DNA of 64,000 nt from Symbiodinium kawagutii (Eukaryota; Sar; Dinophyceae; Suessiales; Symbiodiniaceae), in the NCBI GenBank assembly GCA_009767595.1, contig VSDK01004576.1, positions 21,178-85,177 on the forward strand, read 5' to 3'. Below, piece after piece: positions 44,277 to 55,802 of the stretch; positions within the stretch are counted from its first letter, which is position 1; the number at the start of each line of letters is the position of its first letter. The notes beneath the pieces were generated by a model. The model was not told the DNA's origin, made no database searches, and worked only from the letters and a program-made list of their open reading frames with translations. The translations under genes and the position numbers were made by a program.

Positions 44277-44428
44277 GCGTATTTATATATATAGATATTT
44301 AAATTTACATGTATTCATACATATTTATTTATATACACATATTCATGCATTTATTATATATACATACATGTACGTAGATCGAGAGAAATTGCTGTTGATG
44401 ATCCTACTTCACATTTCGCTCTCCAGAT

Positions 44429-44500
44429 TTTGCGGCAGGACTCCAGCTAGACCGCCACCTTTGGAAGGCCAGGCAAAAGCGCGGGGCCGGCGGTCATACG
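44429..44500 (+). CDS. Candidate single exon
   Basis: GC-rich island after CTCTCCAG, ending before GTAGGT. Two frames are open; one contains GLQLDRHLWKARQKRGAGG. No neighbouring exon can be joined. Confidence 0.3.
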
Positions 44501-45023
44501 TAGGTGCAAACAAGAGTTTTGAGGGCATTGAAATGTGGCTAGCTATGGTTAATGATAGCATTTAACATGGTTAACTATGGCTAATTAGTGATTGCATCTA
44601 GCATGGATAGCTTTGGTTAAATGTGATTAAGTGTGGCCATTTCCTATGGTTTGATAGGAGACCAGGATTTCCCTTTGCGCCTGTAATGGAAACAAAACAA
44701 GTATTAGTAGCCACTGAAAGTGGTTACTAATGGTGAACTCAGGTTGATAATGTGTTGATAACGGAAGTTAGTGATGCTTGATAGACTCATCATGCAAGGT
44801 ATCCATCATGATGATGTTTATGCATTGATGATCATGATTGTTTTATATTCTGGATTGCATCGTAGATGTTTTTTGATATACAACATGTTTCAAACAATGT
44901 CATAGATTAATTGGCATGATATACTCTGTATGTATGATGTTGTGCAGCCTGTATATTGAATGATCTATGGAAGGCACACATGTTTGTGACGTCCATCGAG
45001 GCTTTTCCCCTGAACATTGGCAG

Positions 45024-45285
45024 GTTGCGGGGTGCCACGTTGGCAAATCTCTGAAACATCATGGTCAGCCGGTGTGTTTTTTTGGGATGATTGGTTGACA
45101 AGCATAATATTCTTCATAGGGCTTGGAACCACCAATCAGAGAAGGATTGCTCCACTCCCAGCGATGGTGACAGGTGATGGTTTCATGCCCACAGTTCCGC
45201 GAGCTTTCGACAGTCGCTTGCCAGCGCATGTCACGTGTACATATTGGCTGGTGCATTGGCTACCTGGCTTGTTGCAGATGTTTAG
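45024..45285 (+). CDS. Three phase-consistent terminal exons with C-terminal hydrophobic segment
   Basis: 45024-45071 (VAGCHVGKSLKHHGQP), 45142-45173 (KDCSTPSDGD) and 45195-45285, which contains ASACHVYILAGALATWLVAD and then TAG. All phases agree (0, then 2). The first intron, 45072-45141, is a family-3 element. The end of the protein is a likely membrane anchor or tail. The short exons carry little information individually; the support comes from phase and splice borders. No family is recognised. Confidence 0.5.
45072..45141 (+). repeat. Family-3 element occupying an entire intron
   Basis: GTGTGTTTTTTTGGGATGAT to GGAACCACCAATCAGAG, with the family core GATTGGTTGAC and TTCATAGGG. Both splice sites fall at its ends, between two phase-0 exon edges. 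Confidence 0.6.
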
Positions 45286-46175
45286 CTTGGTTGGTTACAG
45301 CCACAGGCCACAGGTATCACAGGTTCCTTGATTTTTCAGGTCAGTATTTTTGTTATTTGATTGATTAGATGGGGATTTACCAAGGATTTCAGGTTCTTAG
45401 ATTTCACAGCGACAGTTTCTGCTGGATGTTTGTGGTGTTTTTTGTGTGGGGATTAGGTAGGGATTTACCAGCGAAATCTACCAAGAAATAAAGTTTTGGC
45501 AAGGGATCCAACACTACTCCTGCAAAATGTGCATGTATTCTAAGAGGGTTTTGAAGGCAAAACCTGCAGTCCAAAAAACATCGAAACACAGCTGAATCAG
45601 GGTGTTTGGTGCAGAATAATTAGTCCAGAGTCCAGAAACAGCAAGCCACCCAAATCGAGAGCACACCATCCACCAGTCTGATTGTAGCTCATTTAGACTC
45701 GCATGCAATGCCATTTTTGGGCGAAACAGCTGGTTTTCTTCGAGATCTTGAAACGTTTTCGGAGTCGTAACCCCCCAAGTAGATCCTGTTGGTGAATTTT
45801 CGCCACTGTAACAAATGATCCTTATACTAGCCAGTTCTATTTACCATCAGCAGCAGTTACCCAGCTGTTATCATGAGTGAATCGCCATCCGGTTACCCGA
45901 AACTGGCGATGTTTGCATGACTGGTGACGCGCGGCCCTGAGCATCCTAGTGATTCAATACAGGGGGTGGCCAAGCTGCACGGCCCGCAGATGAGATGACC
46001 TACTAGGCATCGATGAGTTCCATTGATCGATACCAGTTCAACCAAGTCAACCAAAAAGTGGGCGTTTGATCGTGATAGACTCTAGTCATTTTGTATACAC
46101 ATATATAATCATATATTATGCAATCTGGCTGTTGATCAAGCCAACCACAGGTTGCAATCTGCCTGTTGATCTCAG

Positions 46176-46329
46176 AATCCAGTCATTTTGTACACGTGAG
46201 CAGCGTGGTAAATCCGGTGTCGTTGGTATACTGGACGATTCTCAGCCTACTTCTCGTTGGAAGCCATGGATGGCCCCGCTAGCTGGGGAAGTTCCGTGGA
46301 CGATCCAGCCATGCCAGCCATGTATCTGA
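46176..46329 (+). CDS. Candidate terminal exon
   Basis: Follows TGATCTCAG and is open to TGA, containing REQRGKSGVVGILDDSQPTS and WKPWMAPLAGEVPW. No upstream exon can be joined with confidence. Function unknown. Confidence 0.4.
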
Positions 46330-46966
46330 GCATATCCAGAAACATGAATCACTACTTGTGAAAACAAGATCGTCCAAGTTTTTTCATGATCATAGGTGAT
46401 ACAGGTGATATAAACTTCTCCATAACTACATAGGTTATGGATACGGTCACTATATTCCTACAATTACCATCATGGAGAACCAGCCGAGCTAATCAGGCTA
46501 GTGACCTTTCAGATAGTGATTAAAATCATGGCGATGTAGTTTGCCATCATGATTAAGAGTGATTAATGAATATCGAGAATGACGATGTAAACTGTAACTA
46601 GGAGGAAAAACAGCCCTACTTTTGCAGTAGTCAGTTCTTGTTACCCCTGTAAACATGCGTGCTTTACGACGGCAATTGTTGCATTAGCCATGCTTGCACA
46701 GTACGCTGGAACACAACCCTTCTGATCAAGAACACTGGACCAAGACAATCTAATCAATAGCAAGACTCACTGTGGCAAGTTGGTACAGCGGTTGTTATTG
46801 GTGGTCAACCATTCGAACAACTGTTGGTATGTCCGAAGTTTCATCACTAATACAACGGTTAGAATGGTTTCATTGTTCATTCTGACCGTTATTAGTGGTC
46901 CTCAAGGTTGGTTTTATTTCCCTTCAACCAAGGAGTGGTTCAACGTGAGACCGATCATTTCCTGAG

Positions 46967-47407
46967 GCCTTCAGTGTGAACGGGAAGCGCGAGAGCAAGG
47001 CGGTGATACAGGCTGATTGCTTGATAGAACAAGACCCAACGAATGGTTAATAATTAATAGCCAATGGTTAATGGCTAATGGTTAATGGCTAATGGTCAAT
47101 AGATTCATGCAATGGTAATTGATAGCTAATGTTTAATAGCTAATGGTTCACAAATCAATATGGAATAGAAATAGGAATAGTCAATTAATAGTCAATAGCA
47201 TAGAAATAGTTAATAGCTCATGGTGAATTGGCTGGTTAAGGGTTGATAAGAGGTGAGTTTTGGACTCTCGCACTGACATTGTTTGACTATGTGCATGCAC
47301 AGCCACTGCGTGACATGAACAACACTGGGGACGGCGATGGGTCATGGGTCAATACCACGCATCCCAACAAAGTTCTGGAAATTCATGGGATGTTCACAAG
47401 GGAATGA
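46967..47407 (+). CDS. Two phase-0 exons, 3' end of an unidentified gene
   Basis: 46967-47002 (AFSVNGKRESKA) is followed by GTGATA; 47303-47407 follows GCATGCACAG, contains MNNTGDGDGSWVNTTHPNKV and ends in TGA. The DMNNTGDGDG segment is reminiscent of a calcium-binding loop but is too short to call. Confidence 0.4.
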
Positions 47408-47990
47408 GCCATTTTGAGTTGCACTCTTCATTGACCTACTGCATGCTTTTTTGCACAGTCGTTTGTGTTTGCACATCACTACATGGGCTTCGGAATCCTG
47501 GTTGGTCTGTCCCCAGCTTCAGCTTGTGAAACCTATATTGCGATCTCTCTCCCTCTCGCTCTTTTCACATATTTGTACTCTCCTTTATTCCTTTCTAGAT
47601 GCAGAAAGTGTGTGTCAAAACCATAATTGCGTAGGGTCAGCAACACCCAGCTGTATTCTCCAAAGATTTGATCTCATGACCTGTTTAGGCTGGTCTGTGT
47701 GACGGAAGACACCACATGAGGTTCTTGTCAGTTTCTGTAATGTCCACGTTAGTTCACGCTTGTATTTCCTGGGTTGGATTCATGGTCTGCTCTGCATCAC
47801 ACGGGCTTCCTGGGAAAGTCGAATGATGAGATTCGTGGTAGAAATCAAGCTCCCAGACTTGATTGTTGTCTATACGGATCTCCACGTATGCATATGTGAA
47901 TGTTATCTAATCATATCTAATATATATTATACAATATTTCAATCATATTTACAACTCAATCATATATGTATACATGCACACATGGTCCAG

Positions 47991-48069
47991 CACAGCACAT
48001 GCCATGTTGCCGCCGGTGCTAGGTGGATACGCCAGTGGTGGCCCCAACGGCGGCCTTGGCTTTGCGTGA
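47991..48069 (+). CDS. Candidate terminal exon, glycine-rich
   Basis: Follows GGTCCAG and contains MLPPVLGGYASGGPNGGLGF before TGA. A second frame is open through the same bases. Low information. Confidence 0.3.
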
Positions 48070-48596
48070 CCCCTAGGGGGTGACACCGTGGTGATTGCTG
48101 TGAATGATATAGAACCACCATATGTCATAGGAAAACCTTCGGTTTCACCATCGACTTCTAGCAGGGGGAGTTTTCCATTGCCTGGTGCTACCAAAGGGTA
48201 GATCGGTTATAATGGTTTGTAAGCCGCTGTGAGCCATTTATGGTAATCAAACCGATCCATGTTTCTCAATTGAGAGTGGTAGCATATAGCAAGCAATATG
48301 GTTATAAGCTATGATCGCCAAGCATCGCCATCAAATGGTGTCAAGCCATGGGTGAGTCTTAAGGGTGGATTCATAGTATCAAGTGCAAGCATTTCATAAG
48401 CCTTTTTATTTGATCGTGGGTCACCGCCTATCTGTGAATGAAGTGATGATGGTTTACTAATATGAATCTATCGTTACATGCAACCACCTCTACCATGGTG
48501 AAAAACTCCAGAAATGACCAGTGACAGGTCTTGCTTGGGATATCTACCCATGGCTGTCGGTTGCTTCATACCCAGCTTGCCACTGCTCCCATGCAG

Positions 48597-49187
48597 GTAC
48601 CCTCCAGCGGGGCGAGGGGATACCTACACAGGCCCGGAGGTTCTGGATGATGGGGCACCAGTGTCTGTAGTTGAACCCTTCCATAGGTTGACATTCGCAA
48701 CTGGTTGGTGGATGTACAATGGCTAATCAATGGTTAGTGATAGGGGATGAGAACCAACAATACAGGTAAAACATGGTAAAACAACTACTGGCTTGCGATT
48801 TCAACCATGTTTCATTGCCCTCAATATTTGGGATGATTGATTGCGCGCTTCAACCACCAACGAGCCAAGAATTAACCGAAGGCTCTATTGAGGAGGGCTT
48901 GCTCCTCCAAGGTATCACCCAAGAGACTCTACGTAGCCATATGTGGGTTTCTCAAGCAATAGGGGACCCCAAGAATGGTTGGTTTGTCAGTATATATGTT
49001 GGTTATATAATGTCAAACCAACCATTCCCATTGGATGATTTGTAACTTATAACCATTACATGTAGGGTTCAAAAAATGGTGGTTGGTTCCTATTGGATGA
49101 TTTAGGGGGTCCCCTACTTTGAGAAACCACCATATAGCCCCTTGGGATTCCACCACCACTGCAACAATGGTTGATCAATGTTTGGTA
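48597..49187 (+). CDS. Three terminal exons separated by two MITE-derived introns
   Basis: 48597-48686 (contains GDTYTGPEVLDDGAPVSVVE), 48865-48946 (contains ELTEGSIEEGLLLQGITQET) and 49137-49187 (contains PLGIPPPLQQWLIN, then TAG). Phases agree at both junctions (2, then 0). Intron 1 (48687-48864) contains a family-3 element whose right end CAACCACCAACGAG is the acceptor. Intron 2 (48947-49136) is a family-1 element from GTTTCTCAAGCAATAGGGG to GAGAAACCACCATATAG. No family is recognised, but this is the cleanest spliced model in the window. Confidence 0.55.
48947..49136 (+). repeat. Family-1 element occupying an entire intron
   Basis: The left end GTTTCTCAAGCAATAGGGGA is inverted at the right as TCCCCTACTTTGAGAAAC. 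The GT at the left and the TAG just beyond the right end match a phase-0 intron between two open exons. A second GGTTCAAAAAATGGTGGTTGG segment in the middle suggests a nested or duplicated element. Confidence 0.65.
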
Positions 49188-49410
49188 GATGAAACCCCTT
49201 TGTGAAGCAATGGTTGTTACTCATTAAAGCAATGATGATCTATTGCCGGAATCCTATAGTTAGTCAGGAACTGGTTTAGTTGTCATCCATTGGCCCCCAG
49301 TTCACCATCATTTTTATTGGTTTCAACATATATTTTGTAGGGTAAAATCATACCTTTCTCACGGGCCCAACTGGGGGGCCCATGGATGTTCGCACCAAAA
49401 AAATTACCAG

Positions 49411-52014
49411 CTTCCTCGTTGATCCTTCCCTTGGCGACTCGCCAGGCGGAACCATGTCCTACGGACCCCCTCCAGGTCCCTGGCGCCAGGGGCAAGGTGG
49501 TTGGCGCAAGCTGGTTTGAGAGTGCGAAGCCACGGCTGGGTCAGGGGCCCCATATATCCCGCAGGCTGTTCAAATCCCATACTGGTCAAAGTTGTCGAGC
49601 TGTTGGAATGTGCCACCCCTTTGGATGGTTGGTTGGTATTTACCGCAATGCTGGTTGGTTATACAAGGGACGGGGTAGGCGTTTGGGGAGGGAAACTGTG
49701 GGGGAACTTTGGGAACTCAGTGTGACTCCTACGTCGTGAACCAAGTCAGTGTGAAGCGCCATTGGCGTAGCTGCGGTATAGCCAGCTATCCACTGACCCC
49801 TGGTTGGGATGTAAGTGCTCAACATGGGGATGCAGCATGACGCGTAGTCCCAATGAACCATCTTGCCATCTAATCACCGGATACTTCATATCCATTAGGC
49901 ATATTAGGCATATTTGAAGCCATTTGGATCCATTTGGATCATGATTTCTAGGTAAAAATCCAGGTAAATATAGCATCACCATGGACCATGGAGCATTTGG
50001 GATAGATTTGGGTGAAGCCCCAGATGCCTCCACTGTGATGCCATTCCTGAGGTGTTTTTGGTGCCGGACTGGGTCCCATGCCGGGGCCGTGCGCAACCGG
50101 GGAGCGGTGGGGCCGATGTGGTGAAAGCTGATGGTAGAAGAAGCGGAAGCCGCTCTTGGAGGTGGTTTAGGGTGATAATCCTCAGCAACTATAGTATGTG
50201 CATAGTATGATATGGAGTGTACTATATGATAGCTTGTGTATGATAGTTTGTATATCTATATGATATACTTCGGCATTTATCTATATGTTATAGTATAGCA
50301 AACTACTTGTATGGTATGTGTATGATCATATATCTATATGATATAGTTCAGCAACTATAGTGTGCTGGTATCATCATCGTTGTTAGTGGTGATTATCATC
50401 CAAACAGTATGCATGGAACGATCCAACTGTAGTATACTCTAGTTATGAGCCTCATTGATATGCAAGATATATGTATATATATATGGCTGTTTCTCAAGAT
50501 AGGGGACCTCCAGTCATCATCCTTCATATTAATCATTTATGGTAATGAACTCCAACCCTAACTTCGGGGGTTCCCAATGATTCCCAGTGACTTGAGAACC
50601 CCCACATACATAGGACCACACCAACCAATCCCAGTTGTTGTTTATTGTCTCCATTCTTGCTGGTTCTTGCAATTGTATTATTCTAGTTGGCTACTAAATT
50701 CCTCTTTGGGAGTTATTTGTGCTTATAATCCAACTATAATGGGGAATGTAATGATGGGATGATGATATACCTGTACTGCTGTTGACCAACTATGACCAAC
50801 TATACAAATCCTGGGTTGTTAGGCAGTCATGATCAAGTACAATCATGGTTGTTGTCAGAAGATCTTTGCCAAGCGGGGTAATCCCTGAAAGTTTACCGAT
50901 ACCCAAAATAGTCATTTGAAACTGAATAATCATATATAGTTCCCTGTGCCTCCAGTTGCCATGAAATAGTAGGTAGCCAACCCCAGTCACAACTAGATGG
51001 TAGAAACCAACAGGTTACCTACTATGGCAAGTGGAAGGCTAGGGGTTTATAACAACTCATGACCATGATAGCTATAATGTTGGTTTCTGATTAGTATCTA
51101 CCTGTTGGTTTCATCTATTTTCATTACTTTAGGGGGGGTTACACTAATCAGAAACCAACATTACCACCATATATCAACTTATGTCCATGATAGCTATACT
51201 TTATCCAGCTAAACATATCCTGGCACAGCTGGTGACGTGGCTTGGGGCATCCCGCCGTTCTTGGTTCGAACCCGCGACGTCGCGAAAGCTTCGTGCCGTG
51301 GGACGTCGGGTCGTTGTGGCGGCAGCAAACAGCCATGAGGCCCCGCGCCGCCCTACGTGGTTCCAACAGCTGATGATGACACACAGTACTATCAGGGGTG
51401 GGTTACAGTAAGCTAAGATCAGCTTCGAATCTAGAGATTTATGATGATTTATGGGTTTCTACTGATTTATTTTCCTTAAAATCTTGTTCCAAGCTTTATA
51501 TAACACAAATAAACACACACACACACACTTAGATATAGAAGCAACGGTTAATCATATGTGTCGATTTCTTGGATTTTGTCTGGAAACACCATGAATCAAC
51601 GCAAATTATTTGATGCTCCTGTAATTGCTACAAGTTGTCACACATTGCCATTTATTTGTGTTTGAATGTTTCTGATGCCGTATCAATCTCTATTTTCATC
51701 AAGCGCTTGGCCACGGTCGTCATGTTTGTTGTTTGTCACGGCACTTTCGAACCAACATTTTTTGATGTTTATTGTATAGTGAAGCCATGAATACTCTTAT
51801 TTGCCACTACAATGAATCAAACCATAGGGATTCATGGCTAGCAACTAGTGATCCCAGCTAGCAACCATAGGGATCTTATTCCTATTTGCCAATGGTTTAG
51901 GGGGACTCTTGAATCCCTATGAATCCTGATCCCAGCAACTATGTTTACCCAGGGCATCATGGAGAACTGGGAAGTCTGAGAGTGGGCATGCCCATCCAAG
52001 CCCTGGCTTCGTAG
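49411..52014 (+). CDS. Multi-exon gene, 3' part; function unknown
   Basis: Islands: 49411-49496 (contains GDSPGGTMSYGPPPGPWRQG), 50024-50171 (contains AIPEVFLVPDWVPCRGRAQP and a basic SRSWRWFR end), 51229-51397 (contains GRRVVVAAANSHEAPRRPTW) and 51953-52014 (contains GELGSLRVGMPIQALAS, then TAG). The last three join with consistent phases; the first does not join directly. The last exon is also open in another frame. The intron 50172-51228 carries a family-1 element and a 20-bp inverted repeat. Confidence 0.4.
51064..51199. repeat. 20-bp perfect inverted repeat with outer direct repeat
   Basis: AATGTTGGTTTCTGATTAGT (51075-51094) is the exact reverse complement of 51143-51162. CCATGATAGCTATA occurs at about 51063-51076 and 51186-51199 in the same orientation, like an enlarged or displaced target duplication. 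Confidence 0.75.
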
Positions 52015-53441
52015 CAAAACCAGGGTACCTTGCCGGCAGGAGATCTAGGGATAGCCATTGAAACAGTTTCTGGTAGATTTTGTTGCATGTGTCCACGAAT
52101 CTTGTGGAATCACGATTGAGTGATTGATGATACTGCAAACACATCATTGACATTGGTCAGCTTCAAGGTTTGACAATGAGTCAACTTGGATTTGTGTGGG
52201 GATCATTGTCATTTGTGAACTGAAACAGCCCTCATTCGCGATTGCGCATTTAAGGATTGTTAATGACAGATCACATCCGATTGCCATTTGGTGCTGTTGA
52301 TATGTCACCAGCTACCAACTTCAAGGTACTTTCACAAACCTAGCAGAGCTGTTGCATCTCTAGAGTTCTTGCGCGATTTGGAGAAACATCGATTGAGTGA
52401 CTCGAATTCTTTTGGTTATTAGTTATAGTTAACCAATTGCTAACGACATTGTTCATGAATGATCTAGTGTGAACCATCATCACTCATCATTCACGACTAA
52501 TTAACCAGAATCTATCAATGATTTTGTGACTATCTGATTCGCCAAAAGGTTAATCTTTCACCATCATTCACCATCATTCACCAGCATATCAACCATGCAT
52601 TAATCATCATTTCGACCACCATTTGCCATTCTTAACAGGGTTCCAAGACTCACCAGTGATCAACCATTTTTCAACCATTGATGAGCCTACACATTGATAT
52701 GTGGTGGTTTCTAAAGTCATGAGGAACCCCCCAAAATGGTTGGTTTATGACTAAGAAACATCCATTTGCGATGATTTACGGGTACCCCTATTTTGAGACA
52801 CATCTACGTTCACCATATTCACCATTGCTATGTCGATCCTCGGCCATTCACCCATTGTTTCCCAGCTTATCAACCATTCTGACCATGATTCATTCTGAAA
52901 AGCTGCGTCAGAAGTGTCCAGGTTTTCCTTACAAACACCGCTGGGAGCGATTGCTGGGTACCTGGACTGCAGTTGAGGGGTCGGATTTTTGTTGGCGGAG
53001 TTCTTATGTTAGGTTTACCGGCTTTCATGGAATGGTTGCCTGCTTTCATGGTTTTAGAATGATTCCTACTGGTTTCTGAGGTTTCTATAGTTTTACCTGG
53101 TCTAAAAGAATGGTCCATGATAATATTGGTTAACAGGGAATAAGAATCATAAGCAACACCAATGGTTCAACATGTACGGCTGTTGGTGGTTTCAGTGACA
53201 CTTTGCTTGCTTTCCCAAATGTATTACCAAATTGCTGGTGGGGGTCGAAGCCACCAACCATTAAAAAAATGGTCAATGATGCTGCTGATAAGTAGTAGTG
53301 TGGCTGATCAGTGGCTGGTAATACTGACTAATCATGAACTAGTCACTGATGGCTTGAAAGAAGTCGCATATCAGTAATAGCAACTAATCATGAACTACTT
53401 GAAGTGCGAAGATTGAGCACTCTTGCTGCTTGCTGTCTAAG
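52015..53441. other. Mostly non-coding; one weak coding island
   Basis: Simple CACCATCATT words at 52555-52600, a family-1 element at 52702-52800, then an open + segment at about 52911-53079 (contains PYKHRWERLLGTWTAVEG, TGA) with weak borders, and a family-3 element at 53180-53262. Confidence 0.4.
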
Positions 53442-53590
53442 ACCCGTCGTTCACAATGGCTAATGATTACCACAATACCGCACGTGCAACCGAGATGTGG
53501 AAGAGGTGGCGAAGGGTTGAGAATGGTCAGGAGGTTGGGCGGGGCCCCTCACGGTTCCACCATGTTCCTGCTACCAGCGACACGACGTAA
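53442..53590 (+). CDS. Candidate exon or small ORF with its own ATG
   Basis: Follows GTCTAAG. ATG at 53456 opens 44 codons (contains ARATEMWKRWRRVENGQEVG) to TAA. A second + frame is open through the same bases (53430-53669). Function unknown. Confidence 0.35.
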
Positions 53591-54610
53591 CGTTAGTATC
53601 CAGTATCCAACCATCCAACGTTACTCCCAACTCCAACGAAAAGAGACATTGGTTCTTCGTTCATGCTGAAGCGATGATTTTGGAGTACTTCCATTTTTGC
53701 AAACACATGAGTATTGAGCACCGGAAAAGGGTTGGTTGAACATGCCATCTAAGACGAGCTTGGTCATTTGCGGGATATTCATTAAGGTACTAGTGCCAGG
53801 GTGTTGACCTGCAGGGAAACAGCGAAAGCTCGATCGAAAAATAAGTTTCAATATCCGGTGGCACACTGGTTGTTGGCCCCCAGGATGAGGTTAGAAATGC
53901 CTTTCATGGAAGACATCCTGCACCACCTGGGATGAATGAAGATGTTTAAATCCAGGGAAAAGCGGCTTATAGGACGTTCTTTGGTAGTGGTCGGCGTTGT
54001 CCAACACCATCAATTCTGAATCATGGCTTGTTGAATTGCACATTCCGTGCTCAGAAAGTGCTCTTCCTCTCAGTCAAGAAGTTTTGTTTGGCTGTTTGGC
54101 GGTTCATATTGTTGCAACAAGGGCCGTGCACACTTCTTGTGGTATGTCGAGACCTATAGGGAACTTGCAGAAGTTTAGCCCAGCTTTTATAGCCTTTGCT
54201 TGGCGGACGATCCAATCCTGCAACAGTCGAAAATGAATTTGTTCTCGGATATTCCATTCAATATGTGCTGTGTACAAACATCAGCATCTTGCTGTTTGTG
54301 TACAGTTCTTATATGTGTAGTTGAACATGTAATATGTATGTGTGTGTGCACATGCCTTTTAGCTTCTCTCTATGTTTCTCTGTGTATCTTGTTTATCATA
54401 ATTGCCTGCACAAACACATAGAGGTGCTTTTATCAATACATTACATTTATATATTCATATCACAAGTATACATCCAGCTTCATATTTATGTTTACACATA
54501 TACACATATACACAGATATATGTATATACGTACATATGCATGGTCCCTTGTCCCATGCATTCCTTTGTTCCCAGCCCAGATATCCACGTTTCGGTCATCC
54601 TCCAGCTCAG

Positions 54611-54810
54611 GTCGTTTGTCACATGGCTGCTGGTTTGCCCCAACATGGATCCCTGCGGTGGGCTGGGTGACAGTCCATGGGGCTTGGACATGTCATGGTT
54701 TGTGGCAGAGTGCTTTGATCGACATTTGTTTTCGGTTGCTTGACGAGCATATTTTTCATAGGGGCGGTTCAACCACCAACCAGATCATGATGGGCACTAG
54801 GTTTTTTTAG
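54611..54810 (+). CDS. Two phase-0 exons around a truncated family-3 element
   Basis: 54611-54734 follows CAGCTCAG and contains SFVTWLLVCPNMDPCGGLGD and MSWFVAECFDRHLFS. The intron 54735-54783 (49 bp) is the right half of a family-3 element, ending GGTTCAACCACCAACCAG. The last exon, 54784-54810, reads IMMGTRFF and stops. The intron is very short, so read-through is a real alternative; the intron frame contains a stop. Confidence 0.4.
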
Positions 54811-55802
54811 CATGTTGATTGTTACAGATGGATTAACAATCATGCTGCATGCTACAAATGGTTACATTATATAAACCACAAAGCCCATGTACAACCATTG
54901 CACAATCATTTGTAGATGCAATTGTTGTGGTTTATATCCTTTTTAGATGGGTGAACAATCCGATGGTCACCTCATGGTGACGACCAGGTTTCTAAGCAGG
55001 TGAACCAGGGTGATTAGTATAAATCCGATCAATCCTCGTGGTGACTCGGTTTCAAAGCAGGTGAACATGGGTGACAAGTATGAATTCATGAGCCAACCCA
55101 CCAATGGTGAACAAACTTTTGATAGATGGGTCTGAGAATTGCTGGCAGTTCATATTAGTAACGGTAAATAATTAACAATAATTCAACACTGAATGAGTGT
55201 TTTCCTTGATGGCTTGACCTTACCTTACCAATCTGGTCGGTGGATGTTGGTGGGTGGAACGGCATTTTGCTTATTTTCCCAGTTTTGATGTTAAACCAAT
55301 GGTTGGTTGGTTGACTGGCGTCTATTTTTCATGACTGGGTGGTGAGCACCACCAATCAGCAATGGTGTTCCTGACTATCAGCAAATGGAAAATCGACTAA
55401 GCACGTTTGGTCGTTTCAGCTTTGCCTTGATTCAGTGCTGGCAGCACCCCTCAGCTATACATTGGTTAACATTTGCCATTCGCCATTGAAGTCTAGCAGT
55501 TCTGCTTGCCATATCTGTTATATCTGATAGTGACCCTAGCTACTGAAGTCTGAAGCATACTATACATAAATGACACTAGTTGGCACCACGTAGCTCCCCT
55601 AGTTGCTCATAGCTGTCCATTGACCAACTTAGCTATCGCCCAAAACGCACCACTGTGTAGTCCTACAACCATCTCACAACCCAACCGCCGCAAAGTGTGC
55701 CTACTTCTGCACGTTCCTCAAGTAGCACTAGCATTTTTGAAGATGAACAAATCCTTCCGCATAGTAACATGAATGTATTGGTAAATCGTTGATCATTGAT
55801 CA
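54811..55802. other. Non-coding stretch
   Basis: Near-repeats of GGTTTCTAAGCAGGTGAACC at 54985 and 55050, and a degenerate family-3 element at 55245-55360. No gene is seen. Confidence 0.5.

Noticed and set aside
51270-51310. tRNA-like T-arm signature (GGTTCGAACCC)
   Set aside because: The flanking bases do not form the T stem on either strand, and no acceptor, D or anticodon arms were found; the stretch reads as an exon.
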